A stretch of DNA of 36,878 nucleotides from a bacterium (GCA_041648665.1 JBAZOP010000026.1:1-36878), one strand, 5' to 3'. Positions 24,360 to 31,444 are shown, numbered from the stretch's first letter. Program-made: numbers and translations. The notes: generated from the letters alone by a model not told the origin.

Positions 24360-24478
24360 CTACCGTGAGCGATCTGCCCCGTTCGTCCACCTTTTCATCG
24401 GGCGCGCGCCGATACAAACGCCGGGGAGGGCGCGTGGCCAATGCTCTCCGCTCCCCGGCAACTACTTCGGAGGAGTGA
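24356..24478 (+). CDS. Possible 40-residue protein after the HTH gene
   Basis: A short frame opened by an ATGA overlap with the HTH gene and ended by TGA at 24476-24478, four bases before the next start. The product is Ser/Arg-rich (RRYKRRGGR) with no domain. It spans the inverted repeat at 24420-24459, so the stretch may instead be a non-coding leader. Confidence 0.3.
   Translation: MTTVSDLPRSSTFSSGARRYKRRGGRVANALRSPATTSEE
24420..24459 (+). promoter_or_regulatory. 9-bp inverted repeat before gene 24482
   Basis: GCCGGGGAG (24420-24428) and CTCCCCGGC (24451-24459) are a perfect 9-bp inverted repeat with a 22-base loop. A strong CGGAGGAG ribosome-binding site follows. It could be an attenuator, an RNA processing site or a transcription terminator without a T-run. 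Confidence 0.45.
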
Positions 24479-24481
24479 ACC

Positions 24482-24712
24482 ATGAACACGCTAACCATTA
24501 CCAAGGCGCGCATCGTGATCGAGCGCGATGAGAACGGATCGCACGCCATCGGCGCCGCCATGAAACACATCCCCACCCGTGAGGAGCGCTTCGCTTCCGA
24601 GATCATCGACCCGCCCGATTTCGGACAGATCAAGCGCATCTCCACGATCCACGGCGTCTCCGTGTTCGTCCAGCGCGCCGCATGGGACGAGTACCGCTAT
24701 TGGGAGGTTTGA
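24482..24712 (+). CDS. Hypothetical small protein
   Basis: A 76-residue protein with a strong GGAGGAG ribosome-binding site before ATG 24482. The chain starts with a strand (LTITKARIVIERDENG), then helical and charged sections, and ends YWEV. No cysteine cluster or membrane segment is present. The good start signal after a repeat-rich leader suggests early, strong expression. Confidence 0.6.
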   Translation: MNTLTITKARIVIERDENGSHAIGAAMKHIPTREERFASEIIDPPDFGQIKRISTIHGVSVFVQRAAWDEYRYWEV

Positions 24713-24714
24713 CC

Positions 24715-24936
24715 ATGCTTCACGAATGGAGAGACAAGACCGACGTTGACCGCGCGGCGCAATTCGACGATGCGCTCGCGCGCTTCTTCAGCGCCGCGCA
24801 CCGTTGGACGTTCCGCGAAATGGGGATTTTCGTCCGGTGGCGTCTCTGTTTCGAGGTAGCTGCGGTGGTCTTCATCGTCGTCTCCGTGCTGTGGATTGCC
24901 GAGGCGGTGCCGCAGGCGTTGGTGTCGGTGCGGTGA
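24715..24936 (+). CDS. Single-TM membrane microprotein A
   Basis: A 73-residue protein. ATG 24715 is chosen for the GGGAGG site at 24702-24707. The N-terminal part is polar (HEWRDKTDVDRAAQFDD) and a membrane segment follows (FEVAAVVFIVVSVLWIAEAV). It overlaps the next membrane microprotein by 4 bases (GTGA), which suggests that the two work together, for example in altering the host envelope or excluding other phages. The family is unknown. Confidence 0.6.
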   Translation: MLHEWRDKTDVDRAAQFDDALARFFSAAHRWTFREMGIFVRWRLCFEVAAVVFIVVSVLWIAEAVPQALVSVR

Positions 24937-25049
24937 CACGGCATCCCGACCGCGTGTGCGTCGTGACCTACACGCTCGCCCTCATCGGTGGCGCGCTCTT
25001 CTGGTACGCGCTCTGCGACGCGGCCAAACATTGGATTGGGGGTAGGTGA
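24933..25049 (+). CDS. Single-TM membrane microprotein B
   Basis: A 38-residue protein starting at GTG 24933 with a GTGA overlap. Nearly the whole chain is one membrane segment (CVVTYTLALIGGALFWYALC) with a basic N-terminus and a Lys/His/Arg C-terminal end. It is adjacent to and probably co-translated with membrane protein A. Confidence 0.55.
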   Translation: MTRHPDRVCVVTYTLALIGGALFWYALCDAAKHWIGGR

Positions 25050-25258
25050 TGGGGCGGTTTGATGACTGGAAAACCGCAAGCCCGGATGAGTTTTCCGATG
25101 AACCCGAGGCCGTTCAGTGCGAACTGTGCGGCGCGTGGGGGCCATGGAATGAGGAGTGCGACGAGTGCGGCGGAGAGATGCGCGAACCCGCACGCGGCGA
25201 CAACGACGGAGAACGAGACGACGACTACCTAGACAGGGGGGATCAATGCGAATCGTAA
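25049..25258 (+). CDS. Zinc-ribbon acidic microprotein
   Basis: A 69-residue protein with a four-Cys ribbon (CELCGAWG and CDECGGE, about 13 residues apart), strongly acidic at both sides (ending in GERDDDYLDRGD). ATG 25049 shares one base with the previous stop; GTG 25046 is an alternative. The 3' end overlaps the ATPase gene by 13 bases. The role is unknown; small acidic proteins of this kind can mimic DNA or inhibit host enzymes, but nothing here shows it. Confidence 0.65.
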   Translation: MGRFDDWKTASPDEFSDEPEAVQCELCGAWGPWNEECDECGGEMREPARGDNDGERDDDYLDRGDQCES

Positions 25259-26502
25259 AGCTGACAGCGGAGAACGTGAAGCGTCTGCGCGCAGTCGAGA
25301 TCACGCCGGACGGTAACGCGGTCATCCTGACCGGCAAGAACGGCGCGGGGAAATCGAGCGTGCTGGATTCGATCTGGTACGCGCTCGGTGGGGAGCGCGT
25401 AGTCCCTGAGAAGCCGATCCGCGACGGGGAAGTCCGTGCCTCTGTGGTCTTGGATCTTGGCGAGTACCTTGTCACGCGGACATGGACGGCGAACGACAAG
25501 ACCTATCTGAAGGTGGAAGGCAAGCCCGACGCGAGCGGCGCGCGCCCTAAGTTTCCATCTCCCCAGGCAATCCTTGACCGCCTTGTCGGGGATCTGACGT
25601 TCAACCCGCTCGCATTCGCATCCATGCCGCCAGCCGAGCAACGCTCCGTCCTGCTTGGGTTGACGAAGCTGGACATTGACCTGACCGCGTGGGCCGCCAA
25701 GGATGCCGAGCTTGAGGCGTCCCGGCGCGACACCAACCGCGAAGCGAAGGCGATGGAGGCGCGCGCGACTGCCGCGCCCGTGGATGCCGACGCGCCCGCG
25801 TCCGAGGTTTCGGTATCGGATCTCATGGCCGAACTGCAAGCGGCAGAATCAATCAATTCCGCCAACGCCTTGAAGCGCTCGAATCTTGAGGGCGCACAGT
25901 GGGCTGCGAAGGATGCCGCCGAGCGCCTTGAGGCCGCGCGCCAAGTGGTGGCGAACATCGAGGCCGACGCCAAGATCATCGCCCAGCGGGTCGCTCTTGC
26001 GGAAGCCACCGCGTCCGGCCTGGCCGACGCCGACACCGACACGATCCGCGCCTCCATCGCCAACGCCGACGCGCACAACGCCCGCGCGCGGAAGGCCGCC
26101 GAGGCCCGGACCTTGCGGGATGACCTCGCCAAGATCAAGAAGGTCGCCGCCGGATTCGATGCCGCGCTCGCCAAGCACCGCGCCGCGAAAGAGGCTGCGC
26201 TGCAAGCCGCGACGTTCCCGGTGCCCGGTCTCTCCATCACGGACGACGGCGTGATCTACAACGGGATTCCGTTCGGCCAGCAGTCGAGCGCCGAGCAACT
26301 GCGCGTGAGCCTGTCGGTTGCGATGGCCCTCAACCCTCAACTGCGGATCATTCGCATTGAGAACGGATCGCTTCTCGACTCCGATCATCTGGCGATCATC
26401 GAGGAGATGGCAACGGCGGCCGACTTCCAACTCTGGATTGAGCGCGTGGAAGACGCCTCCGGCGTTGGCGTTTGGATCGAGGACGGCGAGGTGAAGTCAT
26501 GA
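25246..26502 (+). CDS. RecF/SbcC-type ATPase
   Basis: A 418-residue AAA/ABC-type ATPase of the SMC/RecF/SbcC group. Walker A is GKNGAGKS (residues 30-37) after the strand VKLTAENVKRLRAVEI, typical of the group. The middle (about 140-330) is Ala/Glu/Lys-rich and probably coiled coil, shorter than in SbcC. The C-terminal half carries IRIENGSLLDSD at about 370-381 where the Walker B strand is expected, with Glu-Asn rather than an acidic pair. It precedes a PD-(D/E)XK exonuclease and a putative annealing protein, so it likely takes part in DNA repair or recombination. Confidence 0.85.
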   Translation: MRIVKLTAENVKRLRAVEITPDGNAVILTGKNGAGKSSVLDSIWYALGGERVVPEKPIRDGEVRASVVLDLGEYLVTRTWTANDKTYLKVEGKPDASGARPKFPSPQAILDRLVGDLTFNPLAFASMPPAEQRSVLLGLTKLDIDLTAWAAKDAELEASRRDTNREAKAMEARATAAPVDADAPASEVSVSDLMAELQAAESINSANALKRSNLEGAQWAAKDAAERLEAARQVVANIEADAKIIAQRVALAEATASGLADADTDTIRASIANADAHNARARKAAEARTLRDDLAKIKKVAAGFDAALAKHRAAKEAALQAATFPVPGLSITDDGVIYNGIPFGQQSSAEQLRVSLSVAMALNPQLRIIRIENGSLLDSDHLAIIEEMATAADFQLWIERVEDASGVGVWIEDGEVKS

Positions 26503-27347
26503 AGCCCGCCCCCGGCCTCCATCCCGACATTCCCGCGCCGGACTACCACGCTTGGGAGGCGGTGTCGCAATCCAGGCTGTGGACGATGCGGAAGTCCTCG
26601 CCAGCCCACGCCTTCTACGCCCTGACGCATCCGATGGAAGCGACCCCGGCGATGCTGCTAGGGCAAGCCGTCCACTGTGCGGTGCTTGAGCCGGGGCGGT
26701 TCGGGCGCGAGTACATCCGGGCAATCGACGGCGATGGACGGACAGCGGCGGTCAAGGCCGCGCGCGCCGCACAGTCTGCCGAGAACCCGGCGGCAACGCT
26801 CCTGACCTCTACCGACTTCGACAAGTGCCTCGCAATCCGCGAAGCCTGCGCCGGCAACAAGTTCGCCCGGATGCTCTTGGACGGCGACCACGAATCCTCG
26901 TTCGTGTGGGCCGACCCCGACACCGGCCTTCTGTGCAAGGGCCGGTCGGACGTTCTCGGGTTCAAGACCGGCTCCGTGGTGGACCTCAAGACCACGCGCT
27001 CCGCTGCACGCAACCAATTCGAGCGCTCCCTGTACCAGTATGGGTATCACGTCCAGGCGGCGCACTACTTGGCCGGGGTCCGCGCGTGCGGCATAGACAT
27101 CAAGAGCGGCGAAGAGGGGGGCGGTTTCGTCATCATCGCCGTTGAGCCCTTCCCGCCCTACGCAATTCAAGTCTTCCGCCTGCTCGATCCGGTTGTGGGG
27201 TGGGGGGAAGAGGAGCGCCGGAAGCTCCTGGAGAAGTGGGCTGCGTGCGAGGCATCCGGTATCTGGCCGGGCTATCCCGATGACATTCAGGACTTGAGTT
27301 TGCCACCGTGGGCAACCCGAGAGATTGAGGAGGTTATCAGTGAGTGA
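26499..27347 (+). CDS. PD-(D/E)XK exonuclease (DUF3799/RecE-like)
   Basis: A 282-residue nuclease. Catalytic motifs: GQAVHCAVLEP with H59, D151 (KGRSDVLG), D162 and K164 in VVDLKTT, then QYGYHVQAAHYL (180-191), which is the typical Q-x2-Y-H of RecE/RecB-type exonucleases. It would resect DNA ends to give single strands for the annealing protein encoded next. ATG 26499 overlaps the ATPase by 4 bases (ATGA). Confidence 0.88.
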   Translation: MKPAPGLHPDIPAPDYHAWEAVSQSRLWTMRKSSPAHAFYALTHPMEATPAMLLGQAVHCAVLEPGRFGREYIRAIDGDGRTAAVKAARAAQSAENPAATLLTSTDFDKCLAIREACAGNKFARMLLDGDHESSFVWADPDTGLLCKGRSDVLGFKTGSVVDLKTTRSAARNQFERSLYQYGYHVQAAHYLAGVRACGIDIKSGEEGGGFVIIAVEPFPPYAIQVFRLLDPVVGWGEEERRKLLEKWAACEASGIWPGYPDDIQDLSLPPWATREIEEVISE

Positions 27348-28338
27348 CAACCAGGCCCCCGACTTCGAGGTGATCGAAGAAGAGGGCGAACGGCTAGACG
27401 GATCGACCGCGCTTGAGGCCGTGGACCGCGCCGCCATCGACATTCAGGTGGCAACGGCGCACCGCTTCCCGCGCGACGTGACCCGGTTCAAGCGCGAGGC
27501 CATGACGTGGGCAACGCTGGACGCAGAGACGGCGGGGAGCATGTTCTACGTTCTCCCGAAGCGCGATCAAAACGGAAAGAAGATCGAGGGGCCCAGCGTT
27601 CGCCTTTCCGAGATCGTGGCGTCAGCGTGGGGCAATCTGCGGGTGGAGTCCGACATCGTGAGCATCGACGACAAGCACGTTACGGCGATGGGTACGTGTT
27701 TCGACCTGGAGCGCAACGTCGCCATCCGCACCCGCGTCAAGAAGCGAATCACCGACAAGGAGGGCAAGCGCTACAAGGAGGACATGATCGTGATGGCAGC
27801 CAACGCTGCGGGGTCAACCGCCATGCGGAACGCCATCTTCAAGGTGGTCCCCCGCGCCATGTTCCTGCCGATCTATCTTCAAGCGCGCCGGGTCAGCATC
27901 GGCACTGAGGGCACGATGGAGCAGAAGCGGACTAACGCCCTCAAGTGGTTCGCGGACCAACGCGTGAGCAATGCCCAGGTGTTCAAGCTGCTTGGGCGGC
28001 ACGGCGTGGAAGCCATGACGGAAGATGACCTCGTTACCCTTCGCGGTATTCGCACCGCCATCGAAGAAGGGACTACCAGCATCGAAGAGGCGTTCGGTCG
28101 CGGGCACGAGCAGAGCAGCGGGGCAAAGGCATTGCAGGAGAAGCTTGAGGCGGCGGCGGGTGCCGAGAAGCCTGATGGGGAAGGCGGAAAGGAAACCTCA
28201 CCCGTCGCCGCTCAAGATCATCCCGTGAAGGGCCACAAGGACAAGGCCGGAGCAACCGTGCGATGGACCTGCCCTTGTGGATTTGACACCACCGATCCCG
28301 ACAAGGCCGACGCTCACCGCGACGGGCTCGACTCGTAA
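27340..28338 (+). CDS. Putative single-strand annealing / recombinase protein with C-terminal zinc motif
   Basis: A 332-residue protein after the exonuclease, with a GAGGAGG site before GTG 27340. The body (about 35-240) has conserved-looking segments MFYVLPKRDQNGKKIEG, VRLSEIVASAWGNLRV, and ANAAGSTAMRNAIFKVVP. These are seen in a phage family that takes the place of RecT-like annealing proteins next to RecE-like nucleases; the function is inferred from that neighbourhood. The C-terminus has WTCPCGFDTTDPDKADAHRD, a Cys2-His-like zinc element after a flexible linker. Confidence 0.65.
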   Translation: MSDNQAPDFEVIEEEGERLDGSTALEAVDRAAIDIQVATAHRFPRDVTRFKREAMTWATLDAETAGSMFYVLPKRDQNGKKIEGPSVRLSEIVASAWGNLRVESDIVSIDDKHVTAMGTCFDLERNVAIRTRVKKRITDKEGKRYKEDMIVMAANAAGSTAMRNAIFKVVPRAMFLPIYLQARRVSIGTEGTMEQKRTNALKWFADQRVSNAQVFKLLGRHGVEAMTEDDLVTLRGIRTAIEEGTTSIEEAFGRGHEQSSGAKALQEKLEAAAGAEKPDGEGGKETSPVAAQDHPVKGHKDKAGATVRWTCPCGFDTTDPDKADAHRDGLDS

Positions 28339-28380
28339 CCCGATTCCGGGCGGTCCCAAAACCGAAAGGAGGTGCACGAA

Positions 28381-28734
28381 ATGCATCGACATAGCAGGAC
28401 CATTGACGGAAGCGACCTTTTCGACGGGACCGCCCGGGCCTATTCCGGTGGCCCTCCCTGCGTGTCGCACAGCGTAACGAGCGTGGAAGCGGCCGAGTCG
28501 ATTGACCATACGAGGACGGGTGGCCGCGCGTGTTTGCTGCGCTTCCTATTGGATCAAGCGAACCACGGCGCTACCGACGAGGAGATGCAGACGGCCACCG
28601 GCATGAACCCGTCAACGCAGCGCCCGCGCCGGTGCGAGCTGGTGGAGATGGGCAAGGTCCGCGACTCCAGCAACACCCGCCCCACCAAGTCCGGGCGCAA
28701 GGCCGTCGTGTGGGTTCTCAATCAGGGGGCGTGA
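28381..28734 (+). CDS. Winged-helix-like small protein
   Basis: A 117-residue protein. ATG 28381 is selected for the near-perfect AAAGGAGGT site at 28365-28373. The N-terminal half is Gly/Ser/His-rich; the C-terminal half resembles a winged helix (LLRFLLDQANHGATDEEMQTATGM, then RRCELVEMGKV and a wing VVWVLNQGA). It may regulate transcription or bind DNA in the recombination module. It shares one base with the next gene (TGATG). Confidence 0.6.
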   Translation: MHRHSRTIDGSDLFDGTARAYSGGPPCVSHSVTSVEAAESIDHTRTGGRACLLRFLLDQANHGATDEEMQTATGMNPSTQRPRRCELVEMGKVRDSSNTRPTKSGRKAVVWVLNQGA

Positions 28735-28943
28735 TGATGGATAGAAAATGGCAGTGCAAGCTTTGTAATGGCAGTGAAGAGATAAATTTCGATCTTGGAA
28801 GCGAACAATGCTCGTGTGTTGAGGCGCTTGCCGAGGGCGAGAGGCGGGGGATGGAAAAGGCGCTGGCCATGTGGGACGGGCCAGAAGTACCAGTCAACAA
28901 GTTTGGTGCGGCACTCCGCGCCGCGATTGAGGGGGAGAAGTGA
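28734..28943 (+). CDS. Zinc-ribbon small protein, AT-richer than neighbours
   Basis: A 69-residue protein with CKLCNG and CSC cysteines in the first 33 residues, then a helical region (EALAEGERRGMEKALAM). The first 65 bases are visibly AT-rich with codons such as AAA, TTT, AGA and ATA, which are rare in the surroundings. That suggests recent acquisition. It overlaps both neighbours. Confidence 0.6.
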   Translation: MMDRKWQCKLCNGSEEINFDLGSEQCSCVEALAEGERRGMEKALAMWDGPEVPVNKFGAALRAAIEGEK

Positions 28944-29284
28944 ACGGCGCTGATTTGACACTCCTTGAAGCCGCGCATTTGGACGATCCCGAACTCAAGA
29001 CGTGGCGCGGCAATCTGGCGAACCTAATTCAACTCGTCCGCGCCGAAGAACGGCAAGCACAAGCGCCGGTGCGCGCGCTCGCCGTAGTCGTGGCGCGAAA
29101 GGATGAGGCGGGCAGGTGCGCCAAGGACGTGTGCGCTTGGTGCGATCAAGGGCTTCCGGTCCTTCATGACTGCATCATGGGGTGGCATCACGTCCACAAC
29201 AAGATGCAGGTCAACTGCTACGCGACTCCGATTTGGTCACGACGCGAACAAGAAACAAACCCGAACCAGGAGAACTTTCTATGA
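28940..29284 (+). CDS. Hypothetical Cys/His-containing protein
   Basis: A 114-residue protein starting at GTG 28940 (GTGA overlap). The N-terminus is helical (LLEAAHLDDPELKTWRGN); the C-terminal half has CAKDVCAWCDQGLPVLHDC and WHHVHNK, so one metal site from Cys and His residues is possible. The function is unknown. Confidence 0.55.
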   Translation: MNGADLTLLEAAHLDDPELKTWRGNLANLIQLVRAEERQAQAPVRALAVVVARKDEAGRCAKDVCAWCDQGLPVLHDCIMGWHHVHNKMQVNCYATPIWSRREQETNPNQENFL

Positions 29285-29481
29285 GAACGAAACTGACAAT
29301 CGGCGGGACCAAGTTCGATTCGAAGCGCATGATCGATTTCGATGTGCTGAAGACCATATTCGCGGAGGAGGTTGAGGGCGCGATGCAGTTTCACAAGGTC
29401 GAGTTCAAGACAGACGCGCAGCGCAAGAACTTCAGGGATTTGGTAGCGCACAACTGCGCGTTTGAGGCGGTGACACAATGA
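29281..29481 (+). CDS. Hypothetical small protein
   Basis: A 66-residue protein with an AGGAG site and ATG 29281 in an ATGA overlap. It begins with a strand (RTKLTIGGTKFDSKR), followed by helices (DFDVLKTIFAEEVEGAM). No motif is recognised. Confidence 0.5.
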   Translation: MRTKLTIGGTKFDSKRMIDFDVLKTIFAEEVEGAMQFHKVEFKTDAQRKNFRDLVAHNCAFEAVTQ

Positions 29482-29906
29482 ACGCGACCGACGAACAACT
29501 GCGATGGAAGGCAAGAGAAGAAGTAGAGGTTGCCGGGGTTGACCCCGACAACGACACCGCATGGGATGACGCCTACGATGCGGCGCTGATCCGGCTTGTG
29601 CGCGACTCTGGCCACAAGCTGTCTGCGCCGATCCCCACGCCAACGCTGGACGACTGGCGCGAATCCGCTATCGCCGCAATGGACAACTACGCCAGAGCCC
29701 GGGCGGCGGCCCAGTCGCCCCAGGTGGAATATCACGGCGACATCCCCGAAGTGATGGAAAGGATAAAGACGCTTCAACGCATCGCGGATCGGCTAACCGC
29801 CGGATCGCTCACAGGCGATGAGTTTTCGGACGGGTGCCTTTCTGTCGCAATCGGGATGCGCCCCCTCCTCGCTTCGATTGGTGTCGAGTGGGTGGATGGG
29901 AAATGA
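29478..29906 (+). CDS. Hypothetical helical protein
   Basis: A 142-residue acidic protein with 4-base overlaps at both ends. Most of it appears helical (RWKAREEVEVAGVDPDNDTA, VMERIKTLQRIADRLTAGS). No metal site, membrane segment or known motif was found. Confidence 0.5.
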   Translation: MNATDEQLRWKAREEVEVAGVDPDNDTAWDDAYDAALIRLVRDSGHKLSAPIPTPTLDDWRESAIAAMDNYARARAAAQSPQVEYHGDIPEVMERIKTLQRIADRLTAGSLTGDEFSDGCLSVAIGMRPLLASIGVEWVDGK

Positions 29907-30082
29907 GCATCGAGGGCGAGCTATTCGACGCACAGCGCCACGCGCTAGAGGCCGACGTGGTTAAGGCCGCGCGCATCCTGCTTGAGGAGATGGGCGCTGA
30001 TGGCGCAACGCTCCCGCGGGGCGACATCGAAGTGGTCATCAGGCGGAAGCGGGTAGCTGGCGCGGAGAACCCCAGGCCGTGA
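29903..30082 (+). CDS. Hypothetical small protein
   Basis: A 59-residue protein starting with ATGA overlap at 29903. A long helix (FDAQRHALEADVVKAARILL) is followed by a strand with a basic end (IEVVIRRKRV). The gene overlaps the membrane microprotein that follows. Confidence 0.45.
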   Translation: MSIEGELFDAQRHALEADVVKAARILLEEMGADGATLPRGDIEVVIRRKRVAGAENPRP

Positions 30083-30168
30083 TCCTCTTCGCCCTCCTCT
30101 TCTTCGCGCTCCTGATTCCCGCCGCGCTCTGGTACCTCCGCGCGATCTTCGGGCGGTGGCCGAAATGA
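30079..30168 (+). CDS. 29-residue membrane microprotein
   Basis: A short frame from GTG 30079 to TGA 30168, with a GTGA overlap with the previous gene. The product is one hydrophobic segment (ILFALLFFALLIPAALWYL) with a basic end (RAIFGRWPK). The overlap style, hydrophobicity and charge placement support it despite its size. It closes the operon before a non-coding stretch. Confidence 0.5.
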   Translation: MILFALLFFALLIPAALWYLRAIFGRWPK

Positions 30169-30407
30169 TCCCCTTTACCACCAATGCCGCGCTATCAGAG
30201 GGAAACCGCATGAGGGCGCGGGGGGACTTGATAGACACAAACACTGTAGCAGGCTCCTATCCGTCGGCATCCGAAAGGTGTAGGCCCCTCGGTGTGGCCC
30301 TGCTTCGTAGCCGGGTGGGTATCCGGTCATTGGTGGTTTTGTTGGTGCGAGCGAGTTCCCGCGCGCGGCGGGATGGGTACAGCGGGCAACCGGGCTACCC
30401 CATGGCC
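30169..30407. other. Non-coding stretch before terminator
   Basis: A longer frame runs through this part (from 30165), but its product is low in domain character and it crosses a terminator and a promoter. I see no tRNA and no strong repeat. It probably represents the end of the recombination-module transcript. Confidence 0.4.
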
Positions 30408-30436
30408 GGCCGGACAATCCGGCCTCGCACCTTTTT
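30408..30436 (+). terminator. Rho-independent terminator candidate
   Basis: GGCCGGA (30408-30414) pairs with TCCGGCC (30418-30424) around a CAA loop, followed by TCGCACCTTTTT. The stem is strong and GC-rich; the T-run starts eight bases downstream, so it is slightly offset. It lies just before a promoter, separating two operons. Confidence 0.6.
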
Positions 30437-30437
30437 G

Positions 30438-30467
30438 TTGACAGAGTACGGGGGAGTGTGCTTTGAT
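30438..30467 (+). promoter_or_regulatory. Sigma70-like promoter of the replication operon
   Basis: A perfect -35 TTGACA (30438-30443), an 18-base spacer and TTTGAT (30462-30467) as -10. Transcription would start at about 30473-30475, exactly where the inverted repeat of the leader begins. This is the best promoter in the window. Confidence 0.7.
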
Positions 30468-30473
30468 CCATGG

Positions 30474-30552
30474 GCCATGAGCTACGTTAACCCAGTTTTC
30501 AGAAGGTCGGATCTCGGGACGCGCGGAGTTTGCCCTAGCGGTAGCTCATGGC
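30474..30552 (+). ncRNA. Leader RNA closed by a 12-bp 5'-terminal stem
   Basis: GCCATGAGCTAC (30474-30485) pairs perfectly with GTAGCTCATGGC (30541-30552), enclosing 55 bases. The left arm begins at the predicted transcription start, so the 5' end of the mRNA would be base-paired. The left arm holds the start of a 40-codon frame (30477) and the right arm holds an ATG (30548) in frame with the initiator gene. Regulation of the initiator or RNA protection is possible. I could not resolve the internal fold. Confidence 0.5.
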
Positions 30553-30599
30553 ACGCGCCCTCGGGGTCCGGCCTTTTGATGATTGGGGAGACTGCCTGA
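30477..30599 (+). CDS. Possible near-leaderless leader peptide, 40 codons
   Basis: A frame starting at ATG 30477, only a few bases after the predicted transcription start, and ending in TGA that shares a base with the initiator start (TGATG at 30597). The product begins MSYVNPVFRRSDLG and has no domain. It could couple translation to the initiator. It may also be chance within a structured leader. Confidence 0.3.
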   Translation: MSYVNPVFRRSDLGTRGVCPSGSSWHAPSGSGLLMIGETA

Positions 30600-31444
30600 T
30601 GGCAAAGCTCGTTCTGGACGATTCCTACCTCGACTCCCCGTCCCTCCGGTCATGCTCGATTGAGGCCGAAACCCACTGGCCCCGGATCGCATCAGCGGCC
30701 CATGACGCCTACGGGTGCTTCCGGCTCAACGTCCGGGTGATCCACGCCAAGGCGTTCCCCGACCGGGAGCGTTGGGCGCACATCACGGAGACGATGGTGG
30801 GGGAATGGCTGCAAGAGTACGTCACGGTTGGGATGCTCCAGGCATGGGAAAGTGACGGCAGGACTTGGGGTTACTGGCTTGGCTGGCCTAAGCACAACCG
30901 GATTCAACTCAAGTATGCCCGCAAGACGCCGGCACCTCCTGAGTATGTGCCTACCGATTGCCGGGCAAATGCCGGGCAGTTGCCGCGTTCCAATCCCAAC
31001 TCCAACTCCAACCCCAACCCCAATCCCAACTCCAATTCCAACCCCGACTATACTTGTTCGCGCAAGCGCGAACGGTCGGGGGTGTACTCGGAATCGTTCC
31101 TCGGATTCTGGTACGCCTACCCCAAGCGCACCGGGAAAGGTGCCGCAGCCAAGGCGTGGGACAAGGCCAAGCCGCCGATCCTCGATGTCCTACAGGCGCT
31201 CAAGTGGCAAGTCAAGTCCGAGCAATGGACGAAGGACGGGGGCCAGTTCATCCCGCTCCCGGCAACCTACCTCAATCAGCGCCGCTGGGAGGATGAGCCC
31301 CAACCCCAGCCGTCCGTGCCGGCCGCGCAACAAGCCCCAACCCCCGCCGACCGCGCCGCGTCCCTTCGCCGCAGAGCCGCCGTGCTAGGTGGCAAGGCGG
31401 GCGAATCCCTGTTGAGAGAAGCCGAAACCCTGGAGGCGAAATGA
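30599..31444 (+). CDS. Replication initiator-like protein
   Basis: A 281-residue protein. ATG 30599 is chosen for the GGGGAG site at 30585-30590; an in-frame ATG at 30548 lies in a hairpin arm without such a site. The N-terminal 110 residues resemble a winged-helix replication domain (WPRIASAAHDAYGCFRLNVR, WGYWLGWPKHNRI). A Pro/Asn/Ser repeat linker follows (about 131-150), then a C-terminal domain with SFLGFWYAYPKRTGKGAAAK, typical of phage replication organisers that load host helicase. It is the first gene after the promoter. Confidence 0.75.
   Translation: MAKLVLDDSYLDSPSLRSCSIEAETHWPRIASAAHDAYGCFRLNVRVIHAKAFPDRERWAHITETMVGEWLQEYVTVGMLQAWESDGRTWGYWLGWPKHNRIQLKYARKTPAPPEYVPTDCRANAGQLPRSNPNSNSNPNPNPNSNSNPDYTCSRKRERSGVYSESFLGFWYAYPKRTGKGAAAKAWDKAKPPILDVLQALKWQVKSEQWTKDGGQFIPLPATYLNQRRWEDEPQPQPSVPAAQQAPTPADRAASLRRRAAVLGGKAGESLLREAETLEAK
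30990..31050. repeat. CCAAYY tandem repeats in the initiator gene
   Basis: A near-tandem 30-base duplication (30991-31020 and 31021-31050, 26 of 30 identical), itself built from CCAAYY hexamers, encodes the Asn-Pro-Ser linker. Iterated short repeats in the middle of an initiator gene are the layout of the lambda origin inside gene O. Confidence 0.7.
31056..31073. repeat. GTTCGCGC-AA-GCGCGAAC palindrome beside the repeats
   Basis: A perfect 8-bp inverted repeat with a two-base centre, six bases after the CCAAYY array and within the initiator gene. It may be a protein-binding site or cruciform at an origin. Confidence 0.55.

Noticed and set aside
30156..30599. 147-codon frame before the initiator gene
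   Set aside because: It crosses a terminator and a promoter, and the product has no domain character; only the last 40 codons after the promoter are kept as a possible leader peptide.
30169..30599. tRNA gene in the intergenic stretch
   Set aside because: No T-loop GTTCRA motif in a cloverleaf context was found; the 79-base stem-loop has a 12-bp closing stem, unlike a tRNA acceptor.
30990..31050. Tandem repeats as a CRISPR array
   Set aside because: No spacer of unique sequence separates the units; they are in frame and code for a linker.
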